Assembly (NCBI GenBank): GCA_947488935.1
Contig: CANLBN010000005.1
Location: 206,675-270,674 of the forward strand
Direction: 5' to 3'
From: an uncultured Pseudomonadales bacterium
Lineage (GTDB): Bacteria; Pseudomonadota; Gammaproteobacteria; Pseudomonadales; Cellvibrionaceae
DNA length: 64,000 nucleotides
Part shown: positions 28,550-38,494 of the stretch, piece by piece
Layout of the letters: each line of letters begins with the position of its first letter
Numbering within the stretch: position 1 is the stretch's first letter
Program-made: the position numbers and the translations under genes
Notes under the pieces: model-generated
Told to the model about the DNA's origin: nothing
What the model saw: only the letters and a program-made list of their open reading frames with translations
Databases searched by the model: none

Positions 28550-30031
28550 ATGAAAAATTCGATTAAAGAGCCTACTGATATCCCCGGCCCATCGGACTGT
28601 GATTCTCAAAAAATTGCTGACCTCCCCAAAATTCGCTACAGAAATTTGTACGAATCTGAAGATAAAATTTATATTCGAAAAGTAAAAGGGTTTTACCAGC
28701 GCATTCGCCGCTATACGGGTATTCCGCTGCTGCTTGCCTTTTTAATTCTGCCTTGGTTGCAAATTGATGGCCGCCCCTCTGTTTTTTTTGATCTCCCTCA
28801 GCGCCAGTTTTATGTCTTTTGGATAACCTTTGGGCCCCAAGACGGCATGCTACTCGCATGGTTGCTCATTATCTCTGCCTTTGCTTTGTTTACCGTCACA
28901 GCGCTTTTAGGGCGAGTGTGGTGTGGATTTACTTGTCCACAAACTGTGTGGACCTTGATGTTTATTTGGGCTGAACATTACTGCGAGGGCGATAGGAACA
29001 AGCGAATAAAACTCGATAAAAGCCCTTGGACGTCAGAAAAAATCATTAGAAAAGGCGGTAAGTATTTTGTCTGGTTTTTAATTGCCTTTGTTACAGGCGC
29101 TACCTTTGTGGGTTATTTTTACCCGATTATAGATGTGTATTCGGGCTTTTTTCCGACGATGCTGGACACGGGTTTAATTGTCCTTCCTGGTAATACTACG
29201 GTTATTTTCTGGACCTTATTTTTTACCGGTATGACCTATATGAACGCGGGTTTCTTGCGTGAGCAAGTGTGTAAATACATGTGCCCCTATGCGCGCTTTC
29301 AGTCGGTTATGTATGACAACGACACACTTGCTGTGCATTACGATGTTGCGCGCGGTGAAAATCGTGGCCCACGTAAACTAAAAGAAGACTATAAAGAAAA
29401 GGGGCTGGGTGATTGCATCGATTGCTCTTGGTGTGTGCAAGTTTGCCCGGTCGATATTGATATCCGTGAGGGTATGCAGTACGAATGTATTAACTGTGGT
29501 CTCTGTGTTGATGCGTGTAATTCAGTGATGGATAAGATGAATTACCCTAAAGGCTTGATTCGATTTACCAGTGAGGATCAATTGCAAACCGGTAAAACAC
29601 ATTATATTCGGGGGCGGGTATTTGGTTATGCCGCACTGCTAATGATTATGGTTGTGGTGTTTGTGTATACGATATCGAATAGGGAGCCTGTTACGGTCGA
29701 TGTTAATCGTGATCGCGGTGCACGTTTGTATAAAATACAGGGCGATAAAGTCGAAAATGTATACATGCTTAAAGTGCATAATATGGATCGGCAAGCCCAT
29801 GAATTTGATCTTAAAGTGGAAGGTGATCAGCCCTTTAAGATTAAGCGCTATCGCGCCGTACCTATCGAGCAAAATGAAATATTCTCGTTTCCTGTTCGTA
29901 TCGTCGTGGATAGATCAAAGTTGGATAGTGTGAAAACATCGGTGACTTTTACGATCACCTCGAAAGATGATGATAGTATCATCGCAAAAGAGACAACAAC
30001 ATTTATTGGGCCTGAATTAGATAGCCCTTAA
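28550..30031 (+). CDS. ccoG: Cytochrome oxidase accessory protein CcoG/FixG
   Basis: A 493-residue membrane iron-sulfur protein needed for cbb3 oxidase assembly; known members reduce copper for delivery to the oxidase. An N-terminal cytoplasmic part and several membrane helices are followed by two 4Fe-4S clusters of ferredoxin type (CIDCSWCVQVCPVDIDI and CINCGLCVDACNSVM). The C-terminal domain is Ig-like. RVWCGFTCPQTVW carries the conserved Cys pair in the membrane part. First gene of the ccoGHIS group, immediately downstream of ccoNOQP, as in Pseudomonas. Confidence 0.95.
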   Translation: MKNSIKEPTDIPGPSDCDSQKIADLPKIRYRNLYESEDKIYIRKVKGFYQRIRRYTGIPLLLAFLILPWLQIDGRPSVFFDLPQRQFYVFWITFGPQDGMLLAWLLIISAFALFTVTALLGRVWCGFTCPQTVWTLMFIWAEHYCEGDRNKRIKLDKSPWTSEKIIRKGGKYFVWFLIAFVTGATFVGYFYPIIDVYSGFFPTMLDTGLIVLPGNTTVIFWTLFFTGMTYMNAGFLREQVCKYMCPYARFQSVMYDNDTLAVHYDVARGENRGPRKLKEDYKEKGLGDCIDCSWCVQVCPVDIDIREGMQYECINCGLCVDACNSVMDKMNYPKGLIRFTSEDQLQTGKTHYIRGRVFGYAALLMIMVVVFVYTISNREPVTVDVNRDRGARLYKIQGDKVENVYMLKVHNMDRQAHEFDLKVEGDQPFKIKRYRAVPIEQNEIFSFPVRIVVDRSKLDSVKTSVTFTITSKDDDSIIAKETTTFIGPELDSP

Positions 30032-30079
30032 ACACTATATATACTGGTCGATGCAGGCCTAGTTGAAAATGGCAGAATT

Positions 30080-30673
30080 ATGACAGAAGAATTTATTAAT
30101 GAAGATGCTAAACCATGGTATCGCCAGTTTTGGGCATGGTTTATTTTGTCGCCATTGATTGTTGTTTTTATTGTATCTAGCATCACGATTACTCTTGCAG
30201 TAAAGTATGGTCAAGATCGTGTGTTAGATAATTACTACAAGGAAGGCCGCTTAATCAATATGCGGCTTGAGCAAGATCTGCTGGCTATTACGCTGGGTGT
30301 TAGCGCTCAACTCAATTTTGATACAGCCAGTGATGATTTAGTTTTAAACCTAACAACTAATACTCCTGTTTTGCCCGATTACTTGTCCTTAGAGCTAAGC
30401 CATCCAGCACATGCCGAGCGTGATCATAAATTATTATTAACACGCACAGCCGCCAACCAATACAATGCTGAGCTGTTGGCTGAGGAGTTGGCTAGCCGCT
30501 GGTATTTGCGTTTATCACCCGTTGAAAGCCCAGATGTTTTCAATAGTACACCTGTCTTCAAAGAAACATCCGCCGCTGATGTAGAGGCTGACGAAAGTAA
30601 TACGCTATGGCGTCTGCGCGGTGAAATTGATTTTGCCGAAACACATATAGTGACTTTACAGCCAGACAGTTGA
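30080..30673 (+). CDS. ccoH: FixH-family oxidase assembly protein
   Basis: A 197-residue membrane protein with one N-terminal helix (FWAWFILSPLIVVFIVSSIT) and a periplasmic domain. PWYRQFWAWF, VKYGQDRVLDNYYKEGRLIN and the later strand-rich part match FixH/CcoH, a cbb3 assembly factor that associates with the oxidase. It sits between ccoG (48 bp upstream) and ccoI (7 bp downstream), its canonical position. Confidence 0.9.
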   Translation: MTEEFINEDAKPWYRQFWAWFILSPLIVVFIVSSITITLAVKYGQDRVLDNYYKEGRLINMRLEQDLLAITLGVSAQLNFDTASDDLVLNLTTNTPVLPDYLSLELSHPAHAERDHKLLLTRTAANQYNAELLAEELASRWYLRLSPVESPDVFNSTPVFKETSAADVEADESNTLWRLRGEIDFAETHIVTLQPDS

Positions 30674-30680
30674 TGACCGT

Positions 30681-33185
30681 ATGACTATCTCATCTCTTCA
30701 GCCTGTATCTGCCTCTTGTGCTACTGCCTCACAAGCTCTGATTGATTGCTATCACTGCGGCTTGCCTGTTGAGGATGAAAGTGAATTCGTCTACGAAATT
30801 GCCAATAAGTCGCAAAGCTTTTGTTGTGTGGGTTGCCAAGCCGTTGCGGCACTTATCCATCAAGGCGGTTTAGAGCAGTTTTATCAGTATCGCTCCGAAC
30901 TTAATAAAAAGCCTGACGAACGTGTTAATGATTATTCGATGTTCGATAATGATGAGGTGCAGGCAAATTTTGTCGCCAAGCATGAAGATAATACGAGAAC
31001 CGCCGACCTATTATTAGATGGGATTACTTGTGCAGCTTGCGTTTGGCTTATCGAAAAATATTTGCTCTCCTTTGCAGGTGTTAAGAGAGTCTCTGTTAAT
31101 GTTGTGACGTATCAGTGTTCGTTAGTCTGGGATAACGATCAGCAACCACTCAGTTTGTTAATGAGCTCACTCGAAAATATCGGTTATCGCCCTCAACCGT
31201 TTACACAAAAAAAACAGCAAGAGCAGCAGCAAAGCCAGCAGCGTAAACTGCTATTGAGGTTGGGGCTTGCGGGCTTTGGCATGATGCAAGTAGGCATGGT
31301 TGCGATTGCCTTGTATGCGGGAGAGTTTCAAGGCATTGATCGTGAATTCTCGCAGTTATTGCGATGGCTAAGTTTATTGGTGGCCACGCCGATTGTTTTA
31401 TTTAGTGCGCAACCTTTTTGGACCAGTGCTTGGCGCAGTTTACAGCGACGCCATTTGACGATGGATGTGCCGGTATCACTGGCAATTATCTTGGCCTATC
31501 TCGCCAGCTTTTGGGCAACGGTTAGCGCGAGCGGGGAGGTATATTTTGACTCCATTGCGATGTTTACGTTCTTTTTGTTGCTAGGGCGGTATCTTGAAAT
31601 GCGCCTGCGTTATCGCAACCAGCAACTCACGGGTATGACAACACAACTATTACCTATGACCGTAAACCTTGTTCAAGATGATACTGTTGATGAACAAATC
31701 CCACTTGCTGAACTCATACCGGGCCAACAGGTACGTATTGTTAATGGTGATACCATTCCCTGCGATGGCAAGGTGGTTTCGGGTAAGAGTGCGGTTGTCG
31801 AGGCACTATTAACAGGTGAGGTTAAGCCTGTTTCAAAAACACTGGGCGACGAGGTGATTGCCGGTACGGTGAATACTGATGGCACTTTAGTGGTTGAGGC
31901 AACAGCTGTTGGTTCGCTTACGCGCCTGTCGATGATTAGCCAGCTAGTTCAGCAGGCAGAGCTGGCTAAACCCGCTATGCAAATGCTCGCTGATCGTGTG
32001 GCCAGTTATTTTGTGGCAGCGGTGTTGCTGTCTTCGGCTTTAGTGTTTACCTACTGGTGGAACGTTGAGCCGGAGTCTGCGCTATGGGTGACACTATCGG
32101 TACTGGTTGTGACTTGCCCCTGTGCTTTATCGCTTGCGACTCCTACGGCTTTAACTGCGAGCGTTGCGATGATGCGGCGCATGGGCCTGTTGGTATTAAA
32201 AGGCCATGTAATCGAAACGCTGACGCATATTAATAAAATTATTTTTGATAAAACCGGTACATTGACTCACGGTAAACCAGTGATTGTCGATGTAAAATCG
32301 ATTGTAGAAGAGCAGGCTGGGTTAAGTGTTGGGGTAGCGACACAGTGCCTTAGCAATGAGGCTATTTTATCCATTGCTGCAAGCTTAGAGCAGGGCTCCA
32401 GTCATCCTATTGCTCGGGCTTTTGATAATGTTGCTGATCGAGTGAATGTTGATAACCAAGAGACATTTACGGGCGAGGGGGTATGTGGTGACATTGACGG
32501 CAGCCATTATCGCTTGGGTAAACCGATCTTTGCTGTGGGTTCTAGTGAGGCACAACTTGATATACCCGAGAAGGACTCATCTGAATCAAATAAAGCAGTT
32601 CAATGGTTATTATTGACAAAAAATAGAGCACCTGTTGCCTGGGTTGGCTTATCTGATCAGCTTCGCGACTCGGCAAAAGCGGCGATTGAGCAATTAAAAG
32701 CTAAAGGTATTGAATCGGAAATTTTAAGTGGCGATCATTATCTGTCGACCAAATCCGTTGCCGATGAATTGTCTATAGGGTTTCATGCCTCGCAAATGCC
32801 AGAAGACAAATTAAACTATGTGAAATCCGAGCAAAAAAATCACCAGTTAATGATGGTTGGCGATGGTATCAATGATGTGCCGGTTATGGCCGGTGCAGAT
32901 TTATCGATAGCAATGGACTCTGCGACAGATTTTGCACGCACCCATGCCGATAGTGTGTTATTACATAGCGACTTATCACTGTTGCCTAAGGCGATAGCTT
33001 TAGCCGAAAAGACCAAAGTGATTATTAGGCAAAATATTACTTGGTCTATCGCTTATAATCTGTCGGCATTACCTCTGGCTGCTTTGGGCTATTTGCCGCC
33101 TTATTTAGCGGCTATAGGTATGTCTGCTAGTTCATTGATTGTATTGCTTAATGCACTACGTTTATATAAAACCAAAGGAAATTAG
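30681..33185 (+). CDS. ccoI: Copper-translocating P1B-type ATPase CcoI/FixI
   Basis: An 834-residue heavy-metal ATPase that exports Cu(I) for insertion into cbb3 oxidase. An N-terminal CxxC region (CYHCGLP, FCCVGCQAV) is followed by the HMA domain with GITCAACVWL. The membrane metal site is CPCALSLATP, the phosphorylation motif DKTGTLTHG, and the nucleotide domain has SSHPIA and GDGINDVPVMAGADL. The Cys-rich extension before the HMA domain is typical of CcoI/CtpA-type rather than CopA-type pumps. The next gene begins at the base after its stop codon, so translational coupling is likely. Confidence 0.95.
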   Translation: MTISSLQPVSASCATASQALIDCYHCGLPVEDESEFVYEIANKSQSFCCVGCQAVAALIHQGGLEQFYQYRSELNKKPDERVNDYSMFDNDEVQANFVAKHEDNTRTADLLLDGITCAACVWLIEKYLLSFAGVKRVSVNVVTYQCSLVWDNDQQPLSLLMSSLENIGYRPQPFTQKKQQEQQQSQQRKLLLRLGLAGFGMMQVGMVAIALYAGEFQGIDREFSQLLRWLSLLVATPIVLFSAQPFWTSAWRSLQRRHLTMDVPVSLAIILAYLASFWATVSASGEVYFDSIAMFTFFLLLGRYLEMRLRYRNQQLTGMTTQLLPMTVNLVQDDTVDEQIPLAELIPGQQVRIVNGDTIPCDGKVVSGKSAVVEALLTGEVKPVSKTLGDEVIAGTVNTDGTLVVEATAVGSLTRLSMISQLVQQAELAKPAMQMLADRVASYFVAAVLLSSALVFTYWWNVEPESALWVTLSVLVVTCPCALSLATPTALTASVAMMRRMGLLVLKGHVIETLTHINKIIFDKTGTLTHGKPVIVDVKSIVEEQAGLSVGVATQCLSNEAILSIAASLEQGSSHPIARAFDNVADRVNVDNQETFTGEGVCGDIDGSHYRLGKPIFAVGSSEAQLDIPEKDSSESNKAVQWLLLTKNRAPVAWVGLSDQLRDSAKAAIEQLKAKGIESEILSGDHYLSTKSVADELSIGFHASQMPEDKLNYVKSEQKNHQLMMVGDGINDVPVMAGADLSIAMDSATDFARTHADSVLLHSDLSLLPKAIALAEKTKVIIRQNITWSIAYNLSALPLAALGYLPPYLAAIGMSASSLIVLLNALRLYKTKGN

Positions 33186-33827
33186 ATGGAAGGTATACTA
33201 AAACAATTTTCAGAGCATGGCTTAACGGGGCTTGTTGCCTTTGCATTACTTCTTGCTTATGTCCGGCTCATCCCGACTTTAGAGGGAGAGAAAGGTACCG
33301 TAAAATTATTTCCCTTTTCGATATTTTGCGCTATTTTAGTTGCTGTACTGTTTTCAAATGGTCAACAAGAAAGCTTGGATTTTAAAGTAGAGCAAACGGG
33401 AGTCGTTACCATTGAAAAAGCAAATGGTCTTATGAGCAGGCTAGAGACCGCTATTAAAAATAAAGATGTTGATGGCGTTATAAGCTTATTTTCAGAAGAT
33501 GCAATCATTGAAATAGTATATATAGATGGAAGCAGGAAAGCCTTTTCAAGGAGTGATTATAAAGCTTACCTTTCACTTGTTTTTAGCGTTCTGTCAAAAT
33601 ATGAGCTAGAAAATTTACACAGGCAGTCATTTATTGTTAAAGGTGGTGAGCAAATTGTTTTTAGTAGCTTATCCCATGAAAAGGCAAATGTTACTGGCCC
33701 ATTTTACGAAGGGAACCTATCGCAGCAAATATCTATTGTTGAAGAGAGAAATGGTTTGCCTATGATTACTTCGGTAAGGGCAAGCCAAGTTGAGCGTGCG
33801 ACAAATGTAGGTAAGGGGCGTTCTTGA
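33186..33827 (+). CDS. Membrane-anchored NTF2/SnoaL-like protein inserted in the cco assembly operon
   Basis: A 213-residue protein with two N-terminal hydrophobic helices (GLTGLVAFALLLAYVRLIP and LFPFSIFCAILVAVLFS). A domain of about 130 residues follows, beginning ANGLMSRLETAIKNKDVDGV and ISLFSEDAIIEIVYIDG, the start of an NTF2-like (DUF4440/SnoaL) fold. It begins directly after the ccoI stop. The usual order is ccoI-ccoS, so this gene is an insertion into a conserved operon. No catalytic residues can be named. A role in oxidase assembly is suggested by position only. Confidence 0.6.
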   Translation: MEGILKQFSEHGLTGLVAFALLLAYVRLIPTLEGEKGTVKLFPFSIFCAILVAVLFSNGQQESLDFKVEQTGVVTIEKANGLMSRLETAIKNKDVDGVISLFSEDAIIEIVYIDGSRKAFSRSDYKAYLSLVFSVLSKYELENLHRQSFIVKGGEQIVFSSLSHEKANVTGPFYEGNLSQQISIVEERNGLPMITSVRASQVERATNVGKGRS

Positions 33828-33885
33828 GCCTGTTTCTCTGTTAATGGTGTTAATCACACTATCACTAATTATTGTTAAGTATTTT

Positions 33886-34131
33886 ATGAGCACATTATAT
33901 TTATTGATCCCCATTGGCTTAGCATTGTTAGTGCTAGCGATTAAAATGCTATTTTGGGCAATTAACAGTGGTCAATACGATGATCTTGATATGGAAGGTC
34001 ATCGTATTTTGTTTGACGATGATCTTGATGCGGCTAAAAAACAAGCTCCCCAAACACAGGCTAAGCCGTCATCCCACAATGAGACGGATTCGACTAAAAA
34101 AAACGATATTAAAGAAGATAATGATAAGTAA
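33886..34131 (+). CDS. ccoS: cbb3 oxidase maturation protein CcoS
   Basis: A small membrane protein of 81 residues with one helix (LYLLIPIGLALLVLAIKMLF) followed by WAINSGQYDDLDMEGHRILFDDD, the hallmark CcoS motif. It is required for cofactor insertion into cbb3 oxidase. The start at 33886 is chosen because the family begins with M-x-x-LY-LIP; the ATG at 33844 would add a non-family leader. The C-terminal tail is Lys/Asp/Gln-rich and variable. Separated from ccoI by one extra gene. Confidence 0.9.
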   Translation: MSTLYLLIPIGLALLVLAIKMLFWAINSGQYDDLDMEGHRILFDDDLDAAKKQAPQTQAKPSSHNETDSTKKNDIKEDNDK

Positions 34132-34161
34132 TTCACCGATTAAATATACAATAATTAACTG

Positions 34162-34878
34162 ATGGATTACCTTTCTTTTATTACAGCGCTGAGTATTGGC
34201 TTGTTGGGTGGTGCTCATTGTATTGGTATGTGTGGCGGTGTGATAGGCGCTTTAACGATGGCTGTTGATACTCGCGATACAGCGCGCCGTGTGAGTTTGA
34301 TTGTTGCTTATAATGCTGGCCGAATAGCCAGTTATGTGTTGATTGCGGTTGTTTTTTATTTATTAATCGACCAGCTTGAGAGTTATTTTGCCTTAGGTAT
34401 TATACGCAGCCTCGCGGGCTTTTTGTTGATTGCTATGGGTTTGTATCTCGCTAACTGGTGGCGAGGTTTAGTCTATCTTGAAAAGCTAGGTGCTCATCTG
34501 TGGCGATTAATACAACCATTGAGTAAAAGGCTCCTTCCTGTAAAAACTCTGTGGCATGCATCATTATTAGGGATTATATGGGGGTGGTTACCCTGTGGCC
34601 TTATTTATAGCGCATTAGTATATTCTGCAACGGCATCTTCGGCGGCTAATGCGGCATTTGTCATGTTTGGCTTTGCATTGGGCACATTGCCTACAGTATT
34701 GCTAGGTAGTTTTATGGCAGAGCGTTTTAGTGCGTTTATTAAGAAAAAAAATGTACGCAATATAATGGCGGTATGTATTATTTTCTTTGGTGTCTGGACG
34801 ATTATTAATAATCATGCCCATCATATAGGCCATGGTACGCATAGCGATCACTCCACAGCTTTGCAAGTTGGCTATTAA
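34162..34878 (+). CDS. SafE-like membrane protein of the cco locus
   Basis: A 238-residue polytopic protein of the sulfite-exporter TauE/SafE-like (COG2836) group that commonly follows ccoS. GLLGGAHCIGMCGGVIGALT near the N-terminus contains the conserved H-C-x-x-M-C that is suspected to bind copper, and GWLPCGLIYSALVYS occurs in the second half. Five to six helices. The C-terminus is His-rich (NNHAHHIGHGTHSDHS), again fitting metal handling. Distinct from the TauE-like permease near the left edge. Confidence 0.8.
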   Translation: MDYLSFITALSIGLLGGAHCIGMCGGVIGALTMAVDTRDTARRVSLIVAYNAGRIASYVLIAVVFYLLIDQLESYFALGIIRSLAGFLLIAMGLYLANWWRGLVYLEKLGAHLWRLIQPLSKRLLPVKTLWHASLLGIIWGWLPCGLIYSALVYSATASSAANAAFVMFGFALGTLPTVLLGSFMAERFSAFIKKKNVRNIMAVCIIFFGVWTIINNHAHHIGHGTHSDHSTALQVGY

Positions 34879-34951
34879 AGAGTTATTAACGTAGTTTTTA
34901 AAGACAATAAACCAGTACATTAAAGCTACACAAAACGACTCACGACTTATT

Positions 34952-36325
34952 TTAAGGCCCTTTAAAGTCACTGGTGTTGATCCCGTATTTATTCAATTTT
35001 TGGTTGAATGTACGCCGCTCCAATGATAACTCCTCTAATACTTTTGCAACTTTTCCTTTGTGTTCTTGTAACTTTATTTTAATAAGCGATGATTCATAAT
35101 GATCGACAAGCTCTTTTAATGTTCTTTTATTGCCGTTAGTTTCAATAATGGTTTCTTTGCTTTCGAGTGCATAATCTATATCAGAGCAATTTTTGATGGC
35201 GTATCGGGTCGTTACATTAATGAGCTCGCGTACGTTTCCTGGCCACGAATAGGCAAGTAATTTCTCAAGAGTGCGGGCAGTAATGGGCTTATAATGTGTA
35301 CCTAAAGTGTCGCAGTTTTTAATAGAAAAGACTTCAAATAGATGCAGGATATCTTCTTTACGTTCTTTTAATGGCGGTATTTTAACCTCTGCGACTTGGA
35401 GGCGAAAAAATAAATCCTGCCTAAAATTTTCGCTGTTGCGCAAGTCTTCTTTGGTGGCTGAGATTATCCGGCAATTTATTTTGATCTCTTCGTTGCTACC
35501 AATAGGAGTAATAATATTATCCGATAGTGCTCGTAGCAGTTTGGCCTGTGTCGCAAGTGGTAGGCTTTCTATTTCATCTAAAAATAATGTGCCATTTTGA
35601 GCGTGTTGCAGCTTGCCAATACGTGAGCTTTTGGCATCGGTAAATGCGCCTTTTGCATAGCCAAATAACTCGGCCTCGGCGAGTTGCTCGGGTATCGCTG
35701 CACAATTTAGAGGGACAAAGTTCGCCTCACGTCTATTGCTAAATTCGTGCAGGCAGCGAGCAGCTAGTTCTTTTCCTGAGCCTGTTTCACCATAAATCAT
35801 CACAGGAATATCCAAGGGTGCTAAGTCTACAATGTCACGTTTTAATTGCTTCATGGCGGGGCAGTAGCCAATGAGTTGTTGTTCTATATCGCTATTATTG
35901 TCGAGCTTTTGTTGTATATCGGCAAGAGATAAAGTGAGCACGCGTTTTTCAACGGCTCTATGTAGGCTGTCCATCAGCCGGTCTATTTCAAAAGGTTTCT
36001 CGATAAAATCATAAATGCCATGTTTAATAGCATCAACGGCAATAGAGATGTCACCATAACCGGTCATTAAAATAACGGGTAGATCAGGGTCTATCTCTTG
36101 TACTTGTTGTGCGAATTCAAAGCCGTCTGCATCGGGCATTCTTAAATCAGTTAAAATAACGGCAGGAAAACCAGAGTGTATGGTACTTAAGATTTTTTTA
36201 GGTGAATGATAGGATTCAACATTCTTAAATGTTGTTGACAGAAGGTCTTCGGTGTTAATCCGTATATCTTCATCATCATCAATAATGATAATTTTTATCG
36301 TATCTTTTTCGATTAAATTTGCCAT
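34952..36325 (-). CDS. dctD: Sigma-54-dependent response regulator DctD
   Basis: A 457-residue activator. Residues 10-125 form a receiver domain with IIIIDDDEDI, phosphoacceptor Asp60 in ILTDLRMPD and Lys in IEKPFE. Residues 150-385 are the AAA+ domain: Walker A GETGSGKE (179-186), GAFTDA (226-231) and Walker B GTLFLDEIE (245-253). The C-terminus carries a Fis-type helix-turn-helix (GKVAKVLEELSLERRTFNQK). The sigma-54 contact loop reads GAFTDA instead of the common GAFTGA. It lies 3 bp after its kinase dctB and regulates, by inference, the divergent TRAP genes through the -24/-12 promoter at 38853. Confidence 0.93.
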   Translation of the reverse strand: MANLIEKDTIKIIIIDDDEDIRINTEDLLSTTFKNVESYHSPKKILSTIHSGFPAVILTDLRMPDADGFEFAQQVQEIDPDLPVILMTGYGDISIAVDAIKHGIYDFIEKPFEIDRLMDSLHRAVEKRVLTLSLADIQQKLDNNSDIEQQLIGYCPAMKQLKRDIVDLAPLDIPVMIYGETGSGKELAARCLHEFSNRREANFVPLNCAAIPEQLAEAELFGYAKGAFTDAKSSRIGKLQHAQNGTLFLDEIESLPLATQAKLLRALSDNIITPIGSNEEIKINCRIISATKEDLRNSENFRQDLFFRLQVAEVKIPPLKERKEDILHLFEVFSIKNCDTLGTHYKPITARTLEKLLAYSWPGNVRELINVTTRYAIKNCSDIDYALESKETIIETNGNKRTLKELVDHYESSLIKIKLQEHKGKVAKVLEELSLERRTFNQKLNKYGINTSDFKGP

Positions 36326-36328
36326 AAC

Positions 36329-38494
36329 TTATAAATGTGTCGCGATATGATGGTCTTGTGTGCTTTCTTTATGATCAACTAGAGGAAAACTGATAATAAA
36401 TTGAGCGCCTTGTTGCACATTCTTGTTGCCTGTATATGTATTCTTTAAAATATTTTCAACCTCAATAGAGCCACCATATTCCTGAACGATCTCGTAAGTG
36501 ATAGCAAGGCCTAAGCCTAAGCCTTTGCCGACTTCTTTGGTGGTAAAGTAAGGGTTAAACATTTTTTCTTTTACATTGTTATCAATGCCCCCAGCATTGT
36601 CTTCTATTGATAAAAAGACGGAGCCCTTGGAGCAAGATGTGGTGATGGTTAATAAAGGGTCCTGCGCCTTTTCTAATACATCGATTGCATTTTGTATGAT
36701 GTTCGAAAGAATAAGGTCTATTTTTAAAGGGTTGGCGCTTATTAATATTTCGTCATATGCGTTATTTAATGTAAATGAGATGTTCTTTTCTTTGAATACG
36801 TCTTTGAATGTATCGAGCGTCCGGTTGATTGTTTCGGTGACGTCAATATTAATATGTGAGTCATTATCTTGATAGCTAAAAAATTTTAGCAGCTTTATAA
36901 CGCTATGCATTTTTTCATTCAGCGGAGCTAGCCTTGTGGCTGATTCGCTGGCACCTTTCCAGTCGCTTTTTTTGATTTTTGCATCAATGGCGGCAATAGA
37001 GCTTTTCATGGCGGTTAGCGGCTGGCTGAGTTCATGCACAATCGTTGCAGCCATGTTACCCAGTGCAGTCGCTTTATTTTTTTGGTTTAATTTGTTTTGT
37101 GTCGATTGCAATTCTTTTGTGCGGTTTTCGATAATGTTTTCTAGCTCTGAGTTTATTTCAATGAGCTGATTCTCTGCCATTTTTCGACGGCTAATATTAA
37201 CAATAGTCATTAGGTAGGCTTGATTTTCCATTGTGTCCACTTTGCTGATTGCAAACATAACCGGAATAGGGTTTTTAGTGTTGGTTGTTGTTTCGTGGTA
37301 TGCCGGAGCAGCTATGTCTTGTAATAAAATATTGTCAAAACCTTCGTCTGTTATATCAATCAGCTGGTGGATGTGTAGGGTATTTTCTTTTGAGTTAATA
37401 TTGTTTTTTATAAGTAGCAGGTGTTTTGCATGTTCATTCGTTGAAATAAGCTCTCCGGACTTTGAAAAGAGAATGACACCGATGTGAATGTTGTCCATTA
37501 TTGTTTGTAGCTCTTCTTGTCTCCTTTTTTGTAAGGCTCTATTTTTATTTTTTGACTCTGTGATATGCTTTTTGTTGTTTATGTTAAGTTGCGCCAAAAA
37601 TAGTAAAATAGATATTATGAAAAAGATAATCAAGGCGTCATTTAATATGCTGCTATGATTGACTAAGTAGTATAGCTTCCAGCCAGTTTCTGAGACGTTA
37701 AGGCTGCTAACTAGGTATAGTTTTTTATCAACTATCCAAAAAGTCTTATGGTTGTCTTGAGAAAAAGAAAAGTTAACAGATTTTGAATATAGGTTATTGT
37801 GTTGGCTGCCTATAAATTGCTGTTGGTGATTAATTTTTTCTAATACGCCTTTTGATGGTTCCCCAATGCTGCGATATCGCCATGGTTCGATAGAGCTTAA
37901 AATTATAATATTATTTTCGTCGGCGACGGCAATGTTCTCGGCAGAGTTGGACCACTTTTCTTCCCAGTGACTTAAGTCTAGTTTAACAACAGCAACGCCA
38001 ATGGCTTCGTTGTTGTAAAAGATAGGAGAGGAAATAAAAAAACCGGGTATCCCTGTCGTTGCTCCCTTTGCATAGTAAAATTGCCGGCTGCTTTCGGCGA
38101 TGGCGCGATTGAAGTAGGGCCTAAATGAATAATTATGATAAAGAAAACCACCATTCCTTTCATCATGATTGCTGGTGGCTTTGACGGTGCCACTCTTATC
38201 CATTAAATAAACCACTTCTGCACCTGAGCGTTTAGCGATAAATTTTAGCTTTTCGCTCGCTGCTAGATAGTGGGTGTTTGGTTCGAGAATGACTTGCCTA
38301 AGTGCATCGTCTTCAGCGATTAAAGAGGGTAAATACTCATATTGATTAATGGACGCAACAAGGGATTGTTCATAGATGAGAGAAGAGCGATTATTGATGG
38401 AGCTGGTGTAAAATAATTGGATGACATAAAAACTGACACTGCAGATCAATGCTAAAAGTAAAATAATGACTAGCTGGCTTGTTTTAATTCTCAT
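36329..38494 (-). CDS. dctB: C4-dicarboxylate sensor histidine kinase DctB
   Basis: A 721-residue membrane kinase. TM1 (LVIILLLALICSVSFYVI) and TM2 (IIFFIISILLFLAQLNI) flank a periplasmic double-Cache domain of about 250 residues. A PAS-like segment and a coiled coil lead to the HisKA motif VHELSQPLTAMKSS and the HATPase domain (N box IIQNAIDVLEKA, G box DNAGGIDNN, GKGLGLGLAI). This is the domain order of DctB, which senses succinate-type acids. Its gene overlaps the end of no other gene and is followed 3 bp later by dctD. Confidence 0.93.
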   Translation of the reverse strand: MRIKTSQLVIILLLALICSVSFYVIQLFYTSSINNRSSLIYEQSLVASINQYEYLPSLIAEDDALRQVILEPNTHYLAASEKLKFIAKRSGAEVVYLMDKSGTVKATSNHDERNGGFLYHNYSFRPYFNRAIAESSRQFYYAKGATTGIPGFFISSPIFYNNEAIGVAVVKLDLSHWEEKWSNSAENIAVADENNIIILSSIEPWRYRSIGEPSKGVLEKINHQQQFIGSQHNNLYSKSVNFSFSQDNHKTFWIVDKKLYLVSSLNVSETGWKLYYLVNHSSILNDALIIFFIISILLFLAQLNINNKKHITESKNKNRALQKRRQEELQTIMDNIHIGVILFSKSGELISTNEHAKHLLLIKNNINSKENTLHIHQLIDITDEGFDNILLQDIAAPAYHETTTNTKNPIPVMFAISKVDTMENQAYLMTIVNISRRKMAENQLIEINSELENIIENRTKELQSTQNKLNQKNKATALGNMAATIVHELSQPLTAMKSSIAAIDAKIKKSDWKGASESATRLAPLNEKMHSVIKLLKFFSYQDNDSHINIDVTETINRTLDTFKDVFKEKNISFTLNNAYDEILISANPLKIDLILSNIIQNAIDVLEKAQDPLLTITTSCSKGSVFLSIEDNAGGIDNNVKEKMFNPYFTTKEVGKGLGLGLAITYEIVQEYGGSIEVENILKNTYTGNKNVQQGAQFIISFPLVDHKESTQDHHIATHL

